From Branchiostoma floridae (Eukaryota > Chordata > Leptocardii > Amphioxiformes > Branchiostomatidae), in NCBI RefSeq assembly GCF_000003815.2, contig NW_023365820.1:441436-505435 (forward strand): a stretch of 64,000 nt of DNA. The letters run 5' to 3'. Position 1 is the first letter of the stretch; each line of letters starts with the position of its first letter. The translations under genes were made by a program, and so were the position numbers. Below are positions 43,101-56,026 of the stretch, piece by piece. A model generated the notes under the pieces. That model was not told the origin of the DNA and made no database searches. It worked only from the letters and a program-made list of their open reading frames with translations.

Positions 43101-46100
43101 GATAAAACTTAGAACCTGCGTGATACGGAAAGTTATCACACGGTCCGGAACACCCGTATCGAACGTTTTCACGTCACAGGTATGATATAAGCCAAGTTAC
43201 AACAGGTAATACAACACCTCAGCTTACGACATGATATACTAACACCTAACCCTAGGAAACGGTATTAAAACAGATATCCGTTACCTCACCTATGTATTTT
43301 TTACATCAACAGTTATACAATCATTCAAATTACAACATTTACAACATGATGTACTGTAATAACACCAGGGCATTAAGTGTTAGTTACAGCAGGATTGCTA
43401 CCCTTCATATTACAACATTCAGCACTATTCAAACAAACAACACTGGGAAGCAAAGTTACAACAGGTATGCAACCCTTTGGTTTACAACGCAGTGTCTTAT
43501 AGTACTGGGAGACAATTCTAAAACAGCTAAACACTCGAAATTACAATGCAATACACTACATGCAAAATACAGCCCAGAAATTGGAAATGATGTTACAACA
43601 CTAGAATACAACACAGACTTCAGATTACAGTATAATGTACTGCGAAACCAGCACCGAGAAACCCTGGATAGCATGTTACAACACTTAGTATACAACTTCA
43701 AGTCACAACTTTTATCACTGTCATACACCAACACTAGTAAACAATATACAGCATACAACACTGAGGAAACAACATGTATACATACAACCCTTAAGGATAC
43801 AAGCTAACAAACTATATGATGATACAACACCGTGAAAACTGTGCAATTTGCTAATGTTACAACCTAATGTAAGGTACAACAGTACACAAAACACTTGAAA
43901 ATAACATGTATACAACCCTTCAAACAATCACACTGGAAAAACATCATGTATTGATACAACCAATAACAACACCCAACCCTAGAAAAACATTATAATACAA
44001 TCCTTTAGATTACAACACCAAACACTAGTAAAACAAATTGTATATATACAGCCCTTTAAACAACAACACTCAACACTGGAACCATAAAGCCCCATTAAAT
44101 TTCAACACCAAACGTTGGTAAAACTTGTATATGATATCATACAACCCTTCAAACAACAACACCCAACACTGGAAAAAACAAACATCTAACAAGCACCAAT
44201 TAAAATTGCAACATCTAATACTAGAAAAACAACATGTGTACATACAACCCTTCAAATTACAACACCAACGACTGTTAAAAAACATGTATACATATAGATA
44301 GATATTTACAACACCCAAAAGTAGTCTGGGAAACATAATATACAACCCATCAAATTACAACACCCAACACTGGGAAACAACATATATACAACCCATCAAA
44401 TTACAACACCCAACACTGGGAAACAACATATATACAACCCATCAAATTACAACACCCAACACTGGGAAACAACATATATACAACCTTCAAATTACAACAC
44501 CCAACTCTGGGAAACCAACATATATACAACCCCTCAAATTACAACACCCAACACTGGGAAAGCAACATGTAAACCCTTCAGATTACAACACCAAATACTG
44601 GGAAAACTATATATATATATATATACAACCCATCAAATTACAACACCCAACATTGGGAAACAACATATATACAACCCTTCAAATTACAACACCCAACACT
44701 GGGAAACAACATATATACAACCCATGAAATTACAACACCCAACACTGGGAAACCAACATATATACAACCCATGAAATTACAACACCCAACACTTGGAAAC
44801 AACATATATACAACCCTTCAGATTTAAACAACCAAGTCTGGGAAAACCAACATATATACAACTCCTCAAATTACAACACCCAACACTGGGAAAGCAACAT
44901 GTAAACCCTTCAGATTACAACACCAAATACTGGGAAAACTATATATATATATACACAACCCATCAAATTACAACACCCAACATTGGGAAACAACATATAT
45001 ACAACCCATCAAATTACAACACCCAACATTGGGAAACAACATATATACAACCCTTCAGATTACAACACCCAACACTGGGAAACCAACATATATACAACCC
45101 ATCAAATTACAACACCCAACACTGGGAAACAACATATACACAACCCATCAAATTACAACACCCAACACTGGGAAACAACATACATACAACCCTTCAAATT
45201 ACAACACCCAACTCTGGGAAACCAACATATATACAACCCATCAAATTACAACACCCAACACTGGGAAACAACATACAAACAACCCTTCAAATTACAACAC
45301 CCAACACTTGGAAACAACATATATACAACCCTTCAAATTACAACACCCATAATAATACGTACACAACCCATCTATTTACAGCACCCAACACTGGGAAACA
45401 ACATGTCCACACACACACCTTCAAATAACAACGCCCAATATTGGGAAAACAACAGCCCTTTACAATTACAACACCCAAGACTAGTCTAAGAAAACAACAT
45501 ACACATTACGCTTCAAATTACAACAATTGGAAAAACAACAGATCGATATACAACCATTACAACTACGACACTCAACACTAGGAAAAAACATGTTAACATA
45601 CAACCCTTTACTGAAAAACATGTTAACATACAACCCTTTACTTTATAACACCCAAAACCAACAAAAAAAGCAACATATATATACATACAATCCTTTAAAA
45701 TTACAACACCCAAGATAGGAAAACATGTATACATACAACACTTGAAATTACAACACCCATGACCGGGAAACAACAAACAACCCTTCAAATCACGACCTTC
45801 ATCATTACGATACACCCAACACTTAGAAAGTAACATATGACTATAAATAGAAGGCTTTATATTACAAGCTAAGAGTTTTAAAATCCCCTCTTAGATCCCC
45901 ATGACGTTTTATAGATATGGTGTCGTCGAACTCAATAAAAACTTCAGCTCAAAAACCTCACATTTATCATAACAGAATGTGGCATTCTACAATCACATTA
46001 ACAATTTATTACAGCGGAAACATAATCTTATCATCACGAAATATAGGTCAACATTTATTTGATACATAGAATAAAGCGTCAAATACGTAAATGGCTATTG

Positions 46101-46677
46101 AACCTACTCAATATTCAACGTATATTACTATTCTAAAAACGAATGCGAACCTACAGCGTACTATGCCCCAAAGCTGACCCTGTTTTGCATATTGATATCA
46201 AACATGACAGTTGACAACATTGGACGGTTACTTGCTTTATATTACCACCGATATCATACTCATAATTTTGTATCGATCCCATATGCCACGAAATAAATCG
46301 TCAATTTCTTTCACTTACCTATGAAATACGAATAAGCCCACATCTCTTGTATACGTATGAGTGTTAAGTGTTACGAAATAGTATGAGGTTAATGCTATAT
46401 TTAGAACACGGTGTTATATTACATTCGATGATCTCCTTGTGGTATCACATATCAGCTATAGTAACTAGATATATATAAACGGTAAGTGAGAATGTTGGAA
46501 CTCACCCAAAAGACTGGGCCCCACATGTCGAAAGGCCACTTTCAGATTGGTACCGTACCCAAGGCTCGTTTGGAGCACGCCGACCAACCCTAAAAACATG
46601 CCTAAAAATAGCATGCAGATCCCGCAGACAAGCTTAGCGTGCCCCGGTCCTTGCTGGACGTGGCCGTTACGAATCAT
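40140..46677 (-). CDS. Two-pass membrane protein with PPxY tail, 4 exons
   Basis: Exons (transcript order) 46506-46677, 42616-42723, 41119-41350 and 40140-40293 join in phase with GT/AG introns: 666 bp, 221 residues. Residues 16-36 and about 54-74 are hydrophobic (LVCGICMLFLGMFLGLVGVL; VLGVLLVICAIGCC), separated by a short loop. A charged segment RREAREAHEHQQREWE follows, then a proline-rich tail with LPPY (123-126), PPPPPY (149-154) and PPPPY (205-209). PPxY motifs bind WW domains, notably of NEDD4-family ubiquitin ligases, so an adaptor or a regulated-turnover role is a reasonable inference. Architecture recalls TMEM51/TMEM171/TMEM174-type proteins, but I do not recognise the orthologue and give no symbol. 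A 5' UTR intron is possible upstream (acceptor-like CAG near 46696). Confidence 0.85.
41320..41525 (-). repeat. Tandem duplication of exon-3 5' edge
   Basis: 41320-41419 is repeated at 41422-41525 with few changes. The unit includes the exon-3 acceptor (CTTTTCAG) and its first 31 coding bases (ATGACCATGATCAGTTTCAC). The upstream copy keeps the acceptor but has no donor after it. Confidence 0.85.
43200..45840 (+). repeat. 46-bp minisatellite with higher-order repeat
   Basis: Core array 44337-45350 has about 20 units of 45-47 bp, e.g. AATTACAACACCCAACACTG then GGAAACAACATATATACAAC and CCATCA. Older diverged units extend to about 43200 and 45840. A block with the variants GGGAAAGCAACATGTAAACC and CTATATATATAT at about 44514-44660 recurs at about 44847-44995, a period of about 333 bp. 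The repeated ORFs (TTHQITTPN..GNNIY) on the plus strand and the cysteine-rich ones on the minus strand are artefacts. Located in intron 1 of the PPxY gene. Confidence 0.92.
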
Positions 46678-47259
46678 GTTGTTGTTGTTACACCTGAACG
46701 TTTGAATAGCGTCTAATGTATTAACTACTGCACTGGTGAGCTAAGAGGGGGTACTGGATCCGAAATGCCTCCACTGGGGGCCCCGGTAGGCATCGATGTT
46801 CCCGGAACAATAGACATTCCCTGGAAAATAGAAAATAAAACAACGTTATTCTTAGAACATGACACCAGTAAATACCCACACCCAATTCCCGCAAATTCTA
46901 ATTCCAAGAAAATAGACTGTAAATATGAAGGAAACATACATCAAAATTTAACGTAACAAAACGTGAATATAAAATTCACACAGGTTATCTGCAATACCAC
47001 ACCATTGCAGCAAGCCGTCAGAAACAATGAGTTATACAACCTATGCAAGAAACGATACCTTGTAAGAAATTGATGCACATCGGAGATGATGTTGTGGTAT
47101 GTACCATGCATCCAAGCTATTCACAGTGTTTGAAGTTTACCGACCCATGGTTCACGGTGCCACCATTCCGCACGCGTTCTAATAAAACCCATAGATTATG
47201 CAAATGAGGGGGTAATAACTTGCTTGCCTCTAGCAGAACGTGACCTGAACAAAACGAAT

Positions 47260-47613
47260 TCCAGTACAGCTACACTATGTTAACATACGCGTAGGGCATG
47301 CTACACTCGTGCCGTAAAGGTGGTATATATCTTACTGCTCTTGGGGCACCGATGCGGCACTGCGGGGTTCGAAAGATTACTCAACGAATGTCAGAGATAA
47401 AGGACGAATTTTACGTACAGCTACATTATGTTAATGTACGCGTAGGGCATGCTACACTCGTACCGTAAAGGTGGTATCTCACTGCGTTTGGGGCACCGGT
47501 GCGGCACTGCGGGGTTCGAAAGATTACTCAACGAATTTCAGAGATAAAGGACGAATTTTACGTAGAGCTACACTATGTTAATGTACGCGTAGGGCATGCT
47601 ACACTCATATCGT
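47260..47613 (+). repeat. Tandem copies of a MITE end, unit about 170 bp
   Basis: Units share CAGCTACA(C/T)TATGTTAA(C/T), TACGCGTAGGGCATGCTACA, CGTAAAGGTGGTAT and CGGCACTGCGGGGTTCGAAA. Two units precede the complete element at 47614-47828. Confidence 0.8.
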
Positions 47614-47828
47614 AAAGGTGGTATCTCACTGCACTTGGGGCACCGGTGCGACTGCGGGGTTCAAAAGATCACTCAACGAATTTCAGAGATAAGGAACAAA
47701 GTTTCTTACGTTTTGTGTATTTCTGCTGTCTTCTTAGTCATAATTTTATGTATTACGCAGTACTTAAGTTCAAATAACGAATCCCGCAGTGCCGCACCGG
47801 TGTCTCAAGTGCACTGAGATACCACCTT
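47614..47828. mobile_element. MITE with GGTGGTATCTCA(C/G)TGCACTTG ends
   Basis: Left end AAAGGTGGTATCTCACTGCA and the complementary right end, with GCACCGGTGCG..ACTGCGGG as an inner inverted segment. About 215 bp. A diverged copy is at 2265-2470. Confidence 0.8.
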
Positions 47829-50800
47829 TTGGCATCACTACTATGCATGCCATAATATAACACATTGGTGCTCATCATTCGAAAAGAAACCCTGAAATTA
47901 AGACTAAATCTTTGAATTCCACAGAGTTTGCTGTGGTCAATGATGCTAGTAAATGAACATCTAGCTTTCATGATTAAAAAATAAATGGACAAGCCGCTAG
48001 GGGGCCCAGGAATTTAACCATTTCCAGGTCTCATTAAGGACTAATGATACACTAAATATCTACACAATCCAGAGAATCCACCGAGGCCTTCTTGAGTTAT
48101 CCTTTTAACAGACACCACTTTACAAAAAACAAACAGGCAAAATAATATTATCTTCTTCGGAAGTAAAGTAAAATATGGAATAATGGGAAAATATGGAACA
48201 TATATTCGAAGTATTGTTAGTTTGTTTACGTATACATCGAAGTCGTTTTTCTGCAGACAATAAAGAAAGATGGAAATTTGAAAACTAAATACAAAAACAA
48301 ATGTTGGAAAGATAACCAGCGTTAACTTATGGATTTAGTTTTGAATACGATTAAGATTAAATTATCAACAATTTTAAGACTTTAAATGTAGTTGTATGGA
48401 TTCTAAGATTAACTTTGTACGTAAATGTCTCAGGAGCAAAATATCATACTCTGAGATCATTGAGAAATGAGAAGTGAAAATTTGAATATCGAAAATTCAG
48501 AAACAAATGACCAAGTCTTGATTCTTAAGTAACATCTACATCAAAACAATATTCACACAAAATTCAATTTTTTTCACTAGATTTGCGCACAAAAAAAGAA
48601 GAGAAAAATTACGAAATATGAAATATACAAGGTTACTTTGAAAATACATGAAATCGCATTCTAATGGCCTAATCTTCAATACTTCATTTGCTGAAGGACC
48701 GGCTCAATGCTTTTTAGTAAATTGCCTTTGGTTGGAACTCACGTAGGCAGTTTATCACACACGGCTGATGTATTGATGTCCGATACACAAAAATCAAGCG
48801 AGTAAGAAAATATGTCGGACGAGGAACTCCTATACGTCTTTTACATATCGGGGCACGACTCAAAACTTTGCCTAAAAATAAAAATAAAAGTGCTAATGTT
48901 GAAAAAGGAAAGTGCTAACTAACTGCTAAGTACAATTTCTAATCATATCCAACTATCAATAGTATGATTCAATTGATAATCAAGGTTTGTACAAAAATAA
49001 AAAGCCTTCAGATGTTATTGCACATCGAATCTTAAGAATGATACTTCGTGTTCTTGATTACATATATGTACATGCAGGCAAGTCATACTTTACACACACG
49101 CACACACACATACTTTGAACAAACTTGTATCTGTCATAAACTTGCACATGCCACACATGTTCCTATTTTTACCACTTAGTAGATGATTAATAGCTGTAGA
49201 CCCCTCTCTCTAACCCCCTCTCTCTCTTTCTCTCGCTCTCAGCTAGGCTTCGTAAACGAATGCCAACTAGTGTCCTATACCTACAAAGATACAAAATATC
49301 ATGCAATCCAACCAGAGGTTCTTTAAGTTTGATGACTACAAATACTGGGAAATACTAGCATACAAACACACAAACACACAAAGAGAGAGACAAACTCACA
49401 CACATGGAGAAAGAGAGAGAGAGTCTAGACAGTACCTCCATTTTTAAAGGAGGTAAAAAGAATCCACCAAGAAACATGCTTGTAACTACGTACTTTGTTT
49501 TGTAATTGTAAGATAATGTTCCAATTTTCCACCACATGTCGCATGACTGGACTGGCCTACCAAGTAACTTTGTATTCATGGTTATATTTCCCCCGACACG
49601 TTAACGTGTAAGGTATATTCCCTTAGGCCATGTTGATTTGATCATATGGATGGCATCTTCTAGAAGCTCCGAAACTGATGCGAACGTACGAATGAAAAAT
49701 AAACAAAAAGTAGCATTCATCGTTACATTTAAGTATACAAGAAGGTTATACCATAGCCAAACACATGTATGGAATACCGGACGATTCTTCATTTTTGTTC
49801 TTTCACATCTTCTTCTTTGACCTTGGAATTGACGTTAATTTTCTATGACGTTGGCATGTGCTTTCATACTGTAATCTATATATTTTTAACGATTATAGAA
49901 ATTAGCTAATGATTTGCATAATAAAAATATAACACACTATCTAAGGTATTTATGTAGTGTATTACCAAAAGGCACCACGATCCGCCGACCCCTTGCCGAG
50001 TTATTGGAAGTCGAAACAAAAAGGCTGAGTGCAGTTTTAAGCAAACGTTCACAACGTATTCCACGTGGCAAGAACTATCTACAAGAATCACGACTGTATG
50101 TAGCACTCACAGAAAATCTAACCTCAAACTTTGAACCTCTGTTGCAGTACAGTAACTCGTAGACGGAAGCCCATTATCAAACTTAACGTTGATTTTTGAA
50201 TTATCATCTATCCACCGAAGATTATGTATAACCGTCAAAGCACACCTTTTTTTTTTACCAAGATCGCCACTCACCTACCAAATATCATGCTGATCCATCA
50301 ACAGCTTATCGAGTAATGTTGTATGCCGCCAAACGCACGCACAAACAAAGCACGCTGCAGTACCAACTGAAAATGTAAGGTAGAGTATTTTCAATTTGAT
50401 ATTAGTTTACACAACTGCTACTTACCTACCAAATAGCACGAAGATCCACAAACAGCTTCTTGGGTTATGCTGTTCACCACTTATATACCCACAACACTCC
50501 AGGAACAACTAAAAACATATTCTTCATGGTCAAAGTTGGTGACATGGTGACACCTGTACTGCAGCTCCCAACACAATTTTTAAAAACATGGTATCCTGGG
50601 TCATCTAGCTTTGAGTACATCAAACCTCATAGTCTGTGCATTAATGTATGTATGGATCAGACATTATAAGAGTTTCAGAGTACGTATACAAAACAAGACA
50701 ATCGCACTGTTTTTTGTCCGCCACTGTGCTGAATTTCATTATTGTCACTTCTTCATACGACCATAACATAATGATGCATATCATATTTGAGACTCGTAAC

Positions 50801-51335
50801 AAAACGTTTAAGTTATGTCCACATTGCATGTAGTTACTAGCGCCCCTAGCGGAATGGATAGGGACTGACGTCACTTGTAGAAGCTATGAAGACAGCGCAA
50901 CAAAATGTAACAAAGCCATTAAAACGCGGGTTGCATAAAACCTAAAACATTTCTGATTACATCAAAAATCATCTCCTCGTCGCATTTTGTCATCGAACAT
51001 ACCGCGCGATGATGCTATGTAGCAGGTACATAATTGGCTGACCTTTGACACTTTAAAAGTGACAGGTGCACTTCCGGGAAAAACAGCAGACAACAAGCTT
51101 CCAAAATACTGGAGTAAAAATCGCTAAAACTTTGCTCCTGACGACATCTTATCCAAACTAAGAAGTTAAGGACGTCCATAAGTCACCAAGACACTTCAGG
51201 TACTTTGAAATTCTGTCTAGTTTTTACGTTTAAGTTGCACGAAAGGCGAAATTCCGATACTGTCACTTCGATTTGTTTGCAGATCGGGTAGTTACGATGT
51301 TATCATACGTGTTCAATTTTTAATGCATTACATAT
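47829..51335. other. No gene recognised
   Basis: AT-rich, with short (CA)n and (CT)n stretches near 49095, 49205-49240 and 49365-49420. Around 50270-50480 two diverged copies of a dispersed repeat containing CTACCAAATA..ATC..GATCCA are seen. No coding exon was found. Confidence 0.4.
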
Positions 51336-51339
51336 GGCG

Positions 51340-52055
51340 ATCTCGTGACAATCTCAATGTTTAACGATTTTAGTGTTTAAGAGCTGCAGATAGACCTCAA
51401 AATCACAGGAATCTATGAAAATGACAATTGACAATTTGTTGAAAAAATATGCCCCCTCCCACCTTTTTTAAAGATCATAATGTTTTAACGTTACGTGTTC
51501 AATGCGATCTCGTGACATTCACAAATTCAAACGATTTTTAGTGTTTAAGAGCTGCAGATAGCTGTGCTCAAAATCACAGGAATGTATGAAAATGACAACT
51601 TTAAATGCCCCTTTCTCCGGTAACATAGGATGTTAAATGTTATGATTTATGTTATGACATGTTCATACACTGTATTGCATACCCAGGAAACAGCCTCATA
51701 GCGTAACACAAGTATGTACTTTAAAATACAGATTACATTTTCCGCTGAAGTTGTATGAACCCTTATGATATATAGTTAATGCAATTTGTTTGCACTTCGG
51801 GTTGAAGATGTTTACGTACATGTTCAACATATCACTATTGTCATGATCTCGTGACATTCCTGATGTTTAACGATTTTATGGATTAACAGCTGCCAAAACC
51901 ACAGTAATCTATAAAAGTGACAACTGACATTGTAAATTTAAATTCTCCCCTCCTTAACCAATAGTACATTAAGCATTATGTAATGTGTTATGATTTGTTT
52001 GTATTTTATACCCAGAAAGCCACCTTATGGTGTAACACACCAGGTTTGTACCAAA
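51340..52055 (+). repeat. Three diverged tandem repeats
   Basis: Units near 51340, 51510 and 51845 share GATCTCGTGACA, TTTAACGATTTTA, AGAGCTGCAGATAG (or diverged) and AAAATCACAGGAAT. The segment with CATACCCAGGAAACAGCCTC and GTGTAACACA recurs at 51680 and 52010. Non-coding. Confidence 0.65.
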
Positions 52056-52459
52056 CAGTTGTGACAAGTTCACACAACATGCATATCCAAACTGATTGAT
52101 TTGATCTACTCACCAGGTACTGGTAGCTAGCCTGGAAAAACTCTTTTTGATAGTTCTTCATGCTCCTTATACATGTATATATATGAGTGCTACGTGTCAG
52201 TGCCCTGAAAACATTTCACACTAAAACTCAATATGTTTGATTTTGCATTTTGATCCCTGGACCTTGGTGTAAAAAGTTCAAATTCCTGGTGGTTGTTGTT
52301 GTTTATGAACCATTAGGGATTAAAACCAATGTACATTGTTAGGGATGTGATCTGACCTGGAGGTAAAGCTAGTATGTATCCAACTTACATCATTTATATC
52401 AGTAGTGTGCTATACCCCTGGCATGGTGTTGTGTTGGCATTATATGTAAGGGTGCGTTC

Positions 52460-52740
52460 AGCCAAGGACCTAGAGGTCCTTCTTTCATATCTCTTAGCAA
52501 TTGCCACTCCTCGGATGTTGTGCCCTTACTAGTAATTAGGAAAGGCACTTTACACGACTTTCCTGACTACACTCAGGTTTAAAAGTGCCCCGGTACAAGC
52601 TTTGGTTAAGGCCAGGACCCTTGATAGGTCATTCAATGGAGGTCCTGTGTTTTAAGGAAAGCTACACCTTGAGCATGTTGAAGAACCCACCACACTCATC
52701 TTTAGTGTAGAGTTACCTTCCTGGTCAACAGGTTTGAATG
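52460..52740 (+). mobile_element. Diverged SINE copy
   Basis: AGGCACTTTACACGACTTTC and CATTCAATGGAGGTCCTGTG match the SINE body at 61455-61800 with many substitutions. Old copy. Confidence 0.6.
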
Positions 52741-53985
52741 GATCAAATAAAAAGTGAACGGATATCCAGCTGGTACTGTTCAACTTACAAACCTGGCATG
52801 TAACTTGTAAGGTCATGAGGTAGTATACTGGGTATGCAATGCAAACAAACAAATAAACCCTGCAGTTAGTGGGTCAATTTGTCAATCTAATTTGACGTAG
52901 GTAGGCATTATTTATTACGCAGGTTGTATCATCAAAGAACAAACCGTTTCATTACAGCTTGAAGCAATATAATTGATTCAGCACCCAAAAGAATCGAACT
53001 TCCCCAATTATTTTTGTTTGTGCAATTTGTGAAAACATGGCTTGTTGATTTTCAAGATTACACAGCTGCAGTCATGTAGCATTTGAATGGCCTGTTGGTA
53101 GCCAGTTCAGTCCCAATTCCCTGGTACTTTGGGGCCTAGCAATAGCCTTGCCCAATCATTTTACCCCTCTTCTCAGGCCCCTTTAAAAAACATTTAGGAA
53201 ATGATTCAACAGTGTTTGAAATACTTTTCGTCGACAGGTTGCCCAGTGGGCCAAATGCAAGGTTGTCCAATATGCATGAACATTCCAGGTTGCCAGTATG
53301 AGTTGAGCAAACCTTTATTTACTGTCTGACATTCTAAAAAGGTAGTCACCTGTCTTGTCTCCATTTCAAATTTTGATCTTTATTGTTTTTGACCTTGACA
53401 CAGAATTGACGTTGAGTTATGCATATTGATTTTGCTTTGACATACCAAATTTCATGTGTGGCACTGAATGTCCACTTTTGTATCCTGACTAAATTTTATT
53501 ATAACATAATGAATCTATGTCTCGTTTAGAACTATATACGATGGGCCGTCTTGGATTCCAGTGGAAATCTACTAACTTCAATAAGTTTTAAAGAGTCTAC
53601 TCAGTCGTCTTGAAAAGAAATATCATCATGATAATAATAATAAAAATTGGATGAATCTTTCTTCAAATGTGGTGCATTTCAATGAATAGAGCATAATTAT
53701 GAAATAAATATACATGATACAGTAAATACCTTGTGTTTAAAAAGGGTATAAACATGTTTGTACTGTTTGCATAATTTTGTTGATACAACATGATATAGAT
53801 CCTTCTTACATGTGGTTATTTTGTACTAAGCTATTGTGTTTGTGTGCTGACTACTTCAGCAGTGGTTCAATTCAGGGTTCACATTAAAGTATTCTGTACA
53901 AGGCAGTTTTCCAATCAGTATTCCGAGTGCCGGAATCACTGTGCACGAGACATGAATGGCTGTTTGCAGAGGATGTTGCAATTAG
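52741..53985. other. No gene recognised
   Basis: AT-rich intergenic sequence with no coding support. Confidence 0.4.
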
Positions 53986-53989
53986 GGGT

Positions 53990-54140
53990 TGTTACTCGTA
54001 CAAAACGTTTTTCTCGTTTGAGCAGCCTGAAAAAAACAGACCTGAAAAATCAGCGGACCCGATTTTTGGCTGATTAGACAATGAACATGATTACTGGCAG
54101 ACATTCACATTTCTTAGGGCTTGCCGGCCCAAGAAAATGA
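53990..54140 (+). repeat. Diverged dispersed repeat (pairs with 7360-7620)
   Basis: GTACAAAACGTTTTTCTCG, CCTGAAAAAAACAGACCTGA, GATTTTTGGCTGATTAGACA and GGGCTTGCCGGCCCAAGAAA align in order with the 7360-7620 copy. Confidence 0.5.
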
Positions 54141-54388
54141 TGTCATTGAACAAGTTGAACTTAGTTTCTATAGTCAAACTCGGTCTAAGTTAACAGAAGC
54201 ATTTATAGTGTTGTTTACATGATAGGATTTTAGAATGACAATAGAAGTCAGATACTCCATTAAACAGATTTCTTTGTAGTAAAATGAAATATTGTATTAC
54301 CCATTCACAATTTTACAGAATGATCTCTGGACCATACCTGTACCTAAATTATCTGTTCTGGTACCCACCTCTAGTGCCTACATGTAAT

Positions 54389-54609
54389 GCTAAGTCTCCT
54401 TTATCTGCAGGGTAACATATATATCTGTTGTTTGTAAAAAAAAAAACAGGAACTGTTGTGAATTATCAAGTGGAAGAGGTAAATTTAAACTGTAATGTTT
54501 TTTGAAATAATCCAATTTCAAGCAACTTTCCAGCAGCTTGATATCCCGAGATAAACCTTGTTGAAAAAAACAGATATAGGTTTCCCCACACGGATAAAGG
54601 TGAACTAGC
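54389..54609. mobile_element. Hairpin MITE upstream of VPS13, copy 1
   Basis: Inverted ends GCTAAGTCTCCTTTATC and GATAAAGGTGAACTAGC (the latter as GGATAAAGGTGAACTAGC). Inner GGGTAACATATATATCTGTT pairs with AACAGATATAGGTTTCCCC. Same family as 58788-58985. Confidence 0.75.
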
Positions 54610-56026
54610 ATTAAGTGCTTCAGGTGGTGGTATTAGCCCCCTTAATTATGGCCTTGTGCAAACACTGATTTCTGCCGCCTGGTTATCAAGTGAAATCCCG
54701 TCTGTGAAGCCATTATGATAGTAAATACGACAGCCAAGCGGGAACCTAACACCTAGGCTTACGTGTACGTAAAGTGCTCTTTAAAGGGCAAACAAGGCAA
54801 ACATCAAAACTGACAGCCGTATGCACAGTTTTTATCTTAACTCTTAAGTTGCTGGTGTTTCTGACCAAAAAGTAGTCTCAGTGCTGGGGTTTCTAGACCC
54901 TCTTGAAATAGGGGGTACTACTTTTATTTCACTAGTATATTTTTGTATCTTTCCTTTCAGTAAACCCTTTAAAGCTATACATCAAAAGAAAGCTATGAAT
55001 ATCTACTTTCTAAAAGTCTATTATAAATGTTGGTTACTGTAAGGAATAATAAACATTTCTTTGCAACTGTATTGCTGGGTTCCAAACTGGCTGCTGTGTT
55101 CACTGTGACAATTCCCAGACAGAATTAAACGTACCACCAGTGGCGACAGGAATCAAGAACTGGATGTATGACTTGTTTGGTTCAATAATATGAGAAGGAT
55201 GTTTATTTTGAACAAGCATACCGGTATACTTAATTGTATGTTCATTGAATATTATCCTTTTTATATTAGATAAAATATTAGATATAATGATTTTCTTATT
55301 TTAGTTGTTTGATTTTTTATTTTCATATTCATATTTATTGGTAGCACATTAAAAAGTACATGTGTTCAGTGTTAACAGTCTTTCCAAATGTGCCATAATA
55401 TACATAATTTTATATAGATCTGAGGCTTCAATCTATGTACAGCAATTGCAATACACATATAATGCTGTAATGCTAGTTCAACTTAATCCGTAGGTTTTTA
55501 AAAAAATGGGCATTTAGAGTTTCAGGTCAACGACATGGGTTTCAAATGTCAACATTTTCAAGATACAGTATTACAATGTGAAACTACATGTACAACATGT
55601 ATACCTTCCTTCAACTTCACAATCCCCAAATACCCTTTTATATACAAATTGTACAACGGATAAAGGTTACCCTACGGATAAAGGAGAACCAACATTATAG
55701 ACATTCCAGCAAATTGCCACTTTGCTGTTATTCTCATTCCCCCTCCCTGCTAAATTTGTATATAAAAGACTACTCTGTTCACCCCTCTCCATGATTATCA
55801 AATGTACCATCCCTAAACCTATTGATCCATCCCCACAGGGCTTAATGAAGCTCCATAAATCTGAAATCAGGTCACATCTCCAGCTGACCAATCCCGATCC
55901 CCATCTCATCTAGGCTGCATCCACCAATGAGGAGGCTGGAGACAGATGGATTTGAGCTGGTTATCCTCCCTTCTGTCTTTTGATTGACAGTCAAGGTGAA
56001 TGTAGGAAGAGGCGTCCGGCTGCAAT
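54610..56026. other. Presumed 5' flank of VPS13
   Basis: No coding segment. A half copy of the hairpin MITE family lies near 55660-55695 (GGTTACCCTACGGATAAAGG). The VPS13 promoter and 5' UTR should be here; no distinctive core element was identified. Confidence 0.4.

Noticed and set aside
44793-45489. Long ORFs of 168-211 residues with repeated ITTPN..GNNIYTT peptides
   Set aside because: They are the 46-bp minisatellite read in three frames; unit length and frame shifts explain them fully.
43200-45840. Second possible CRISPR-like array
   Set aside because: Head-to-tail 46-bp units with no spacers; a minisatellite.
51040-51197. Possible 5' UTR exon of VPS13 ending CACTTCAG before GTACTT
   Set aside because: Only a donor-like match supports it; no coding content or acceptor link can be shown from sequence alone.
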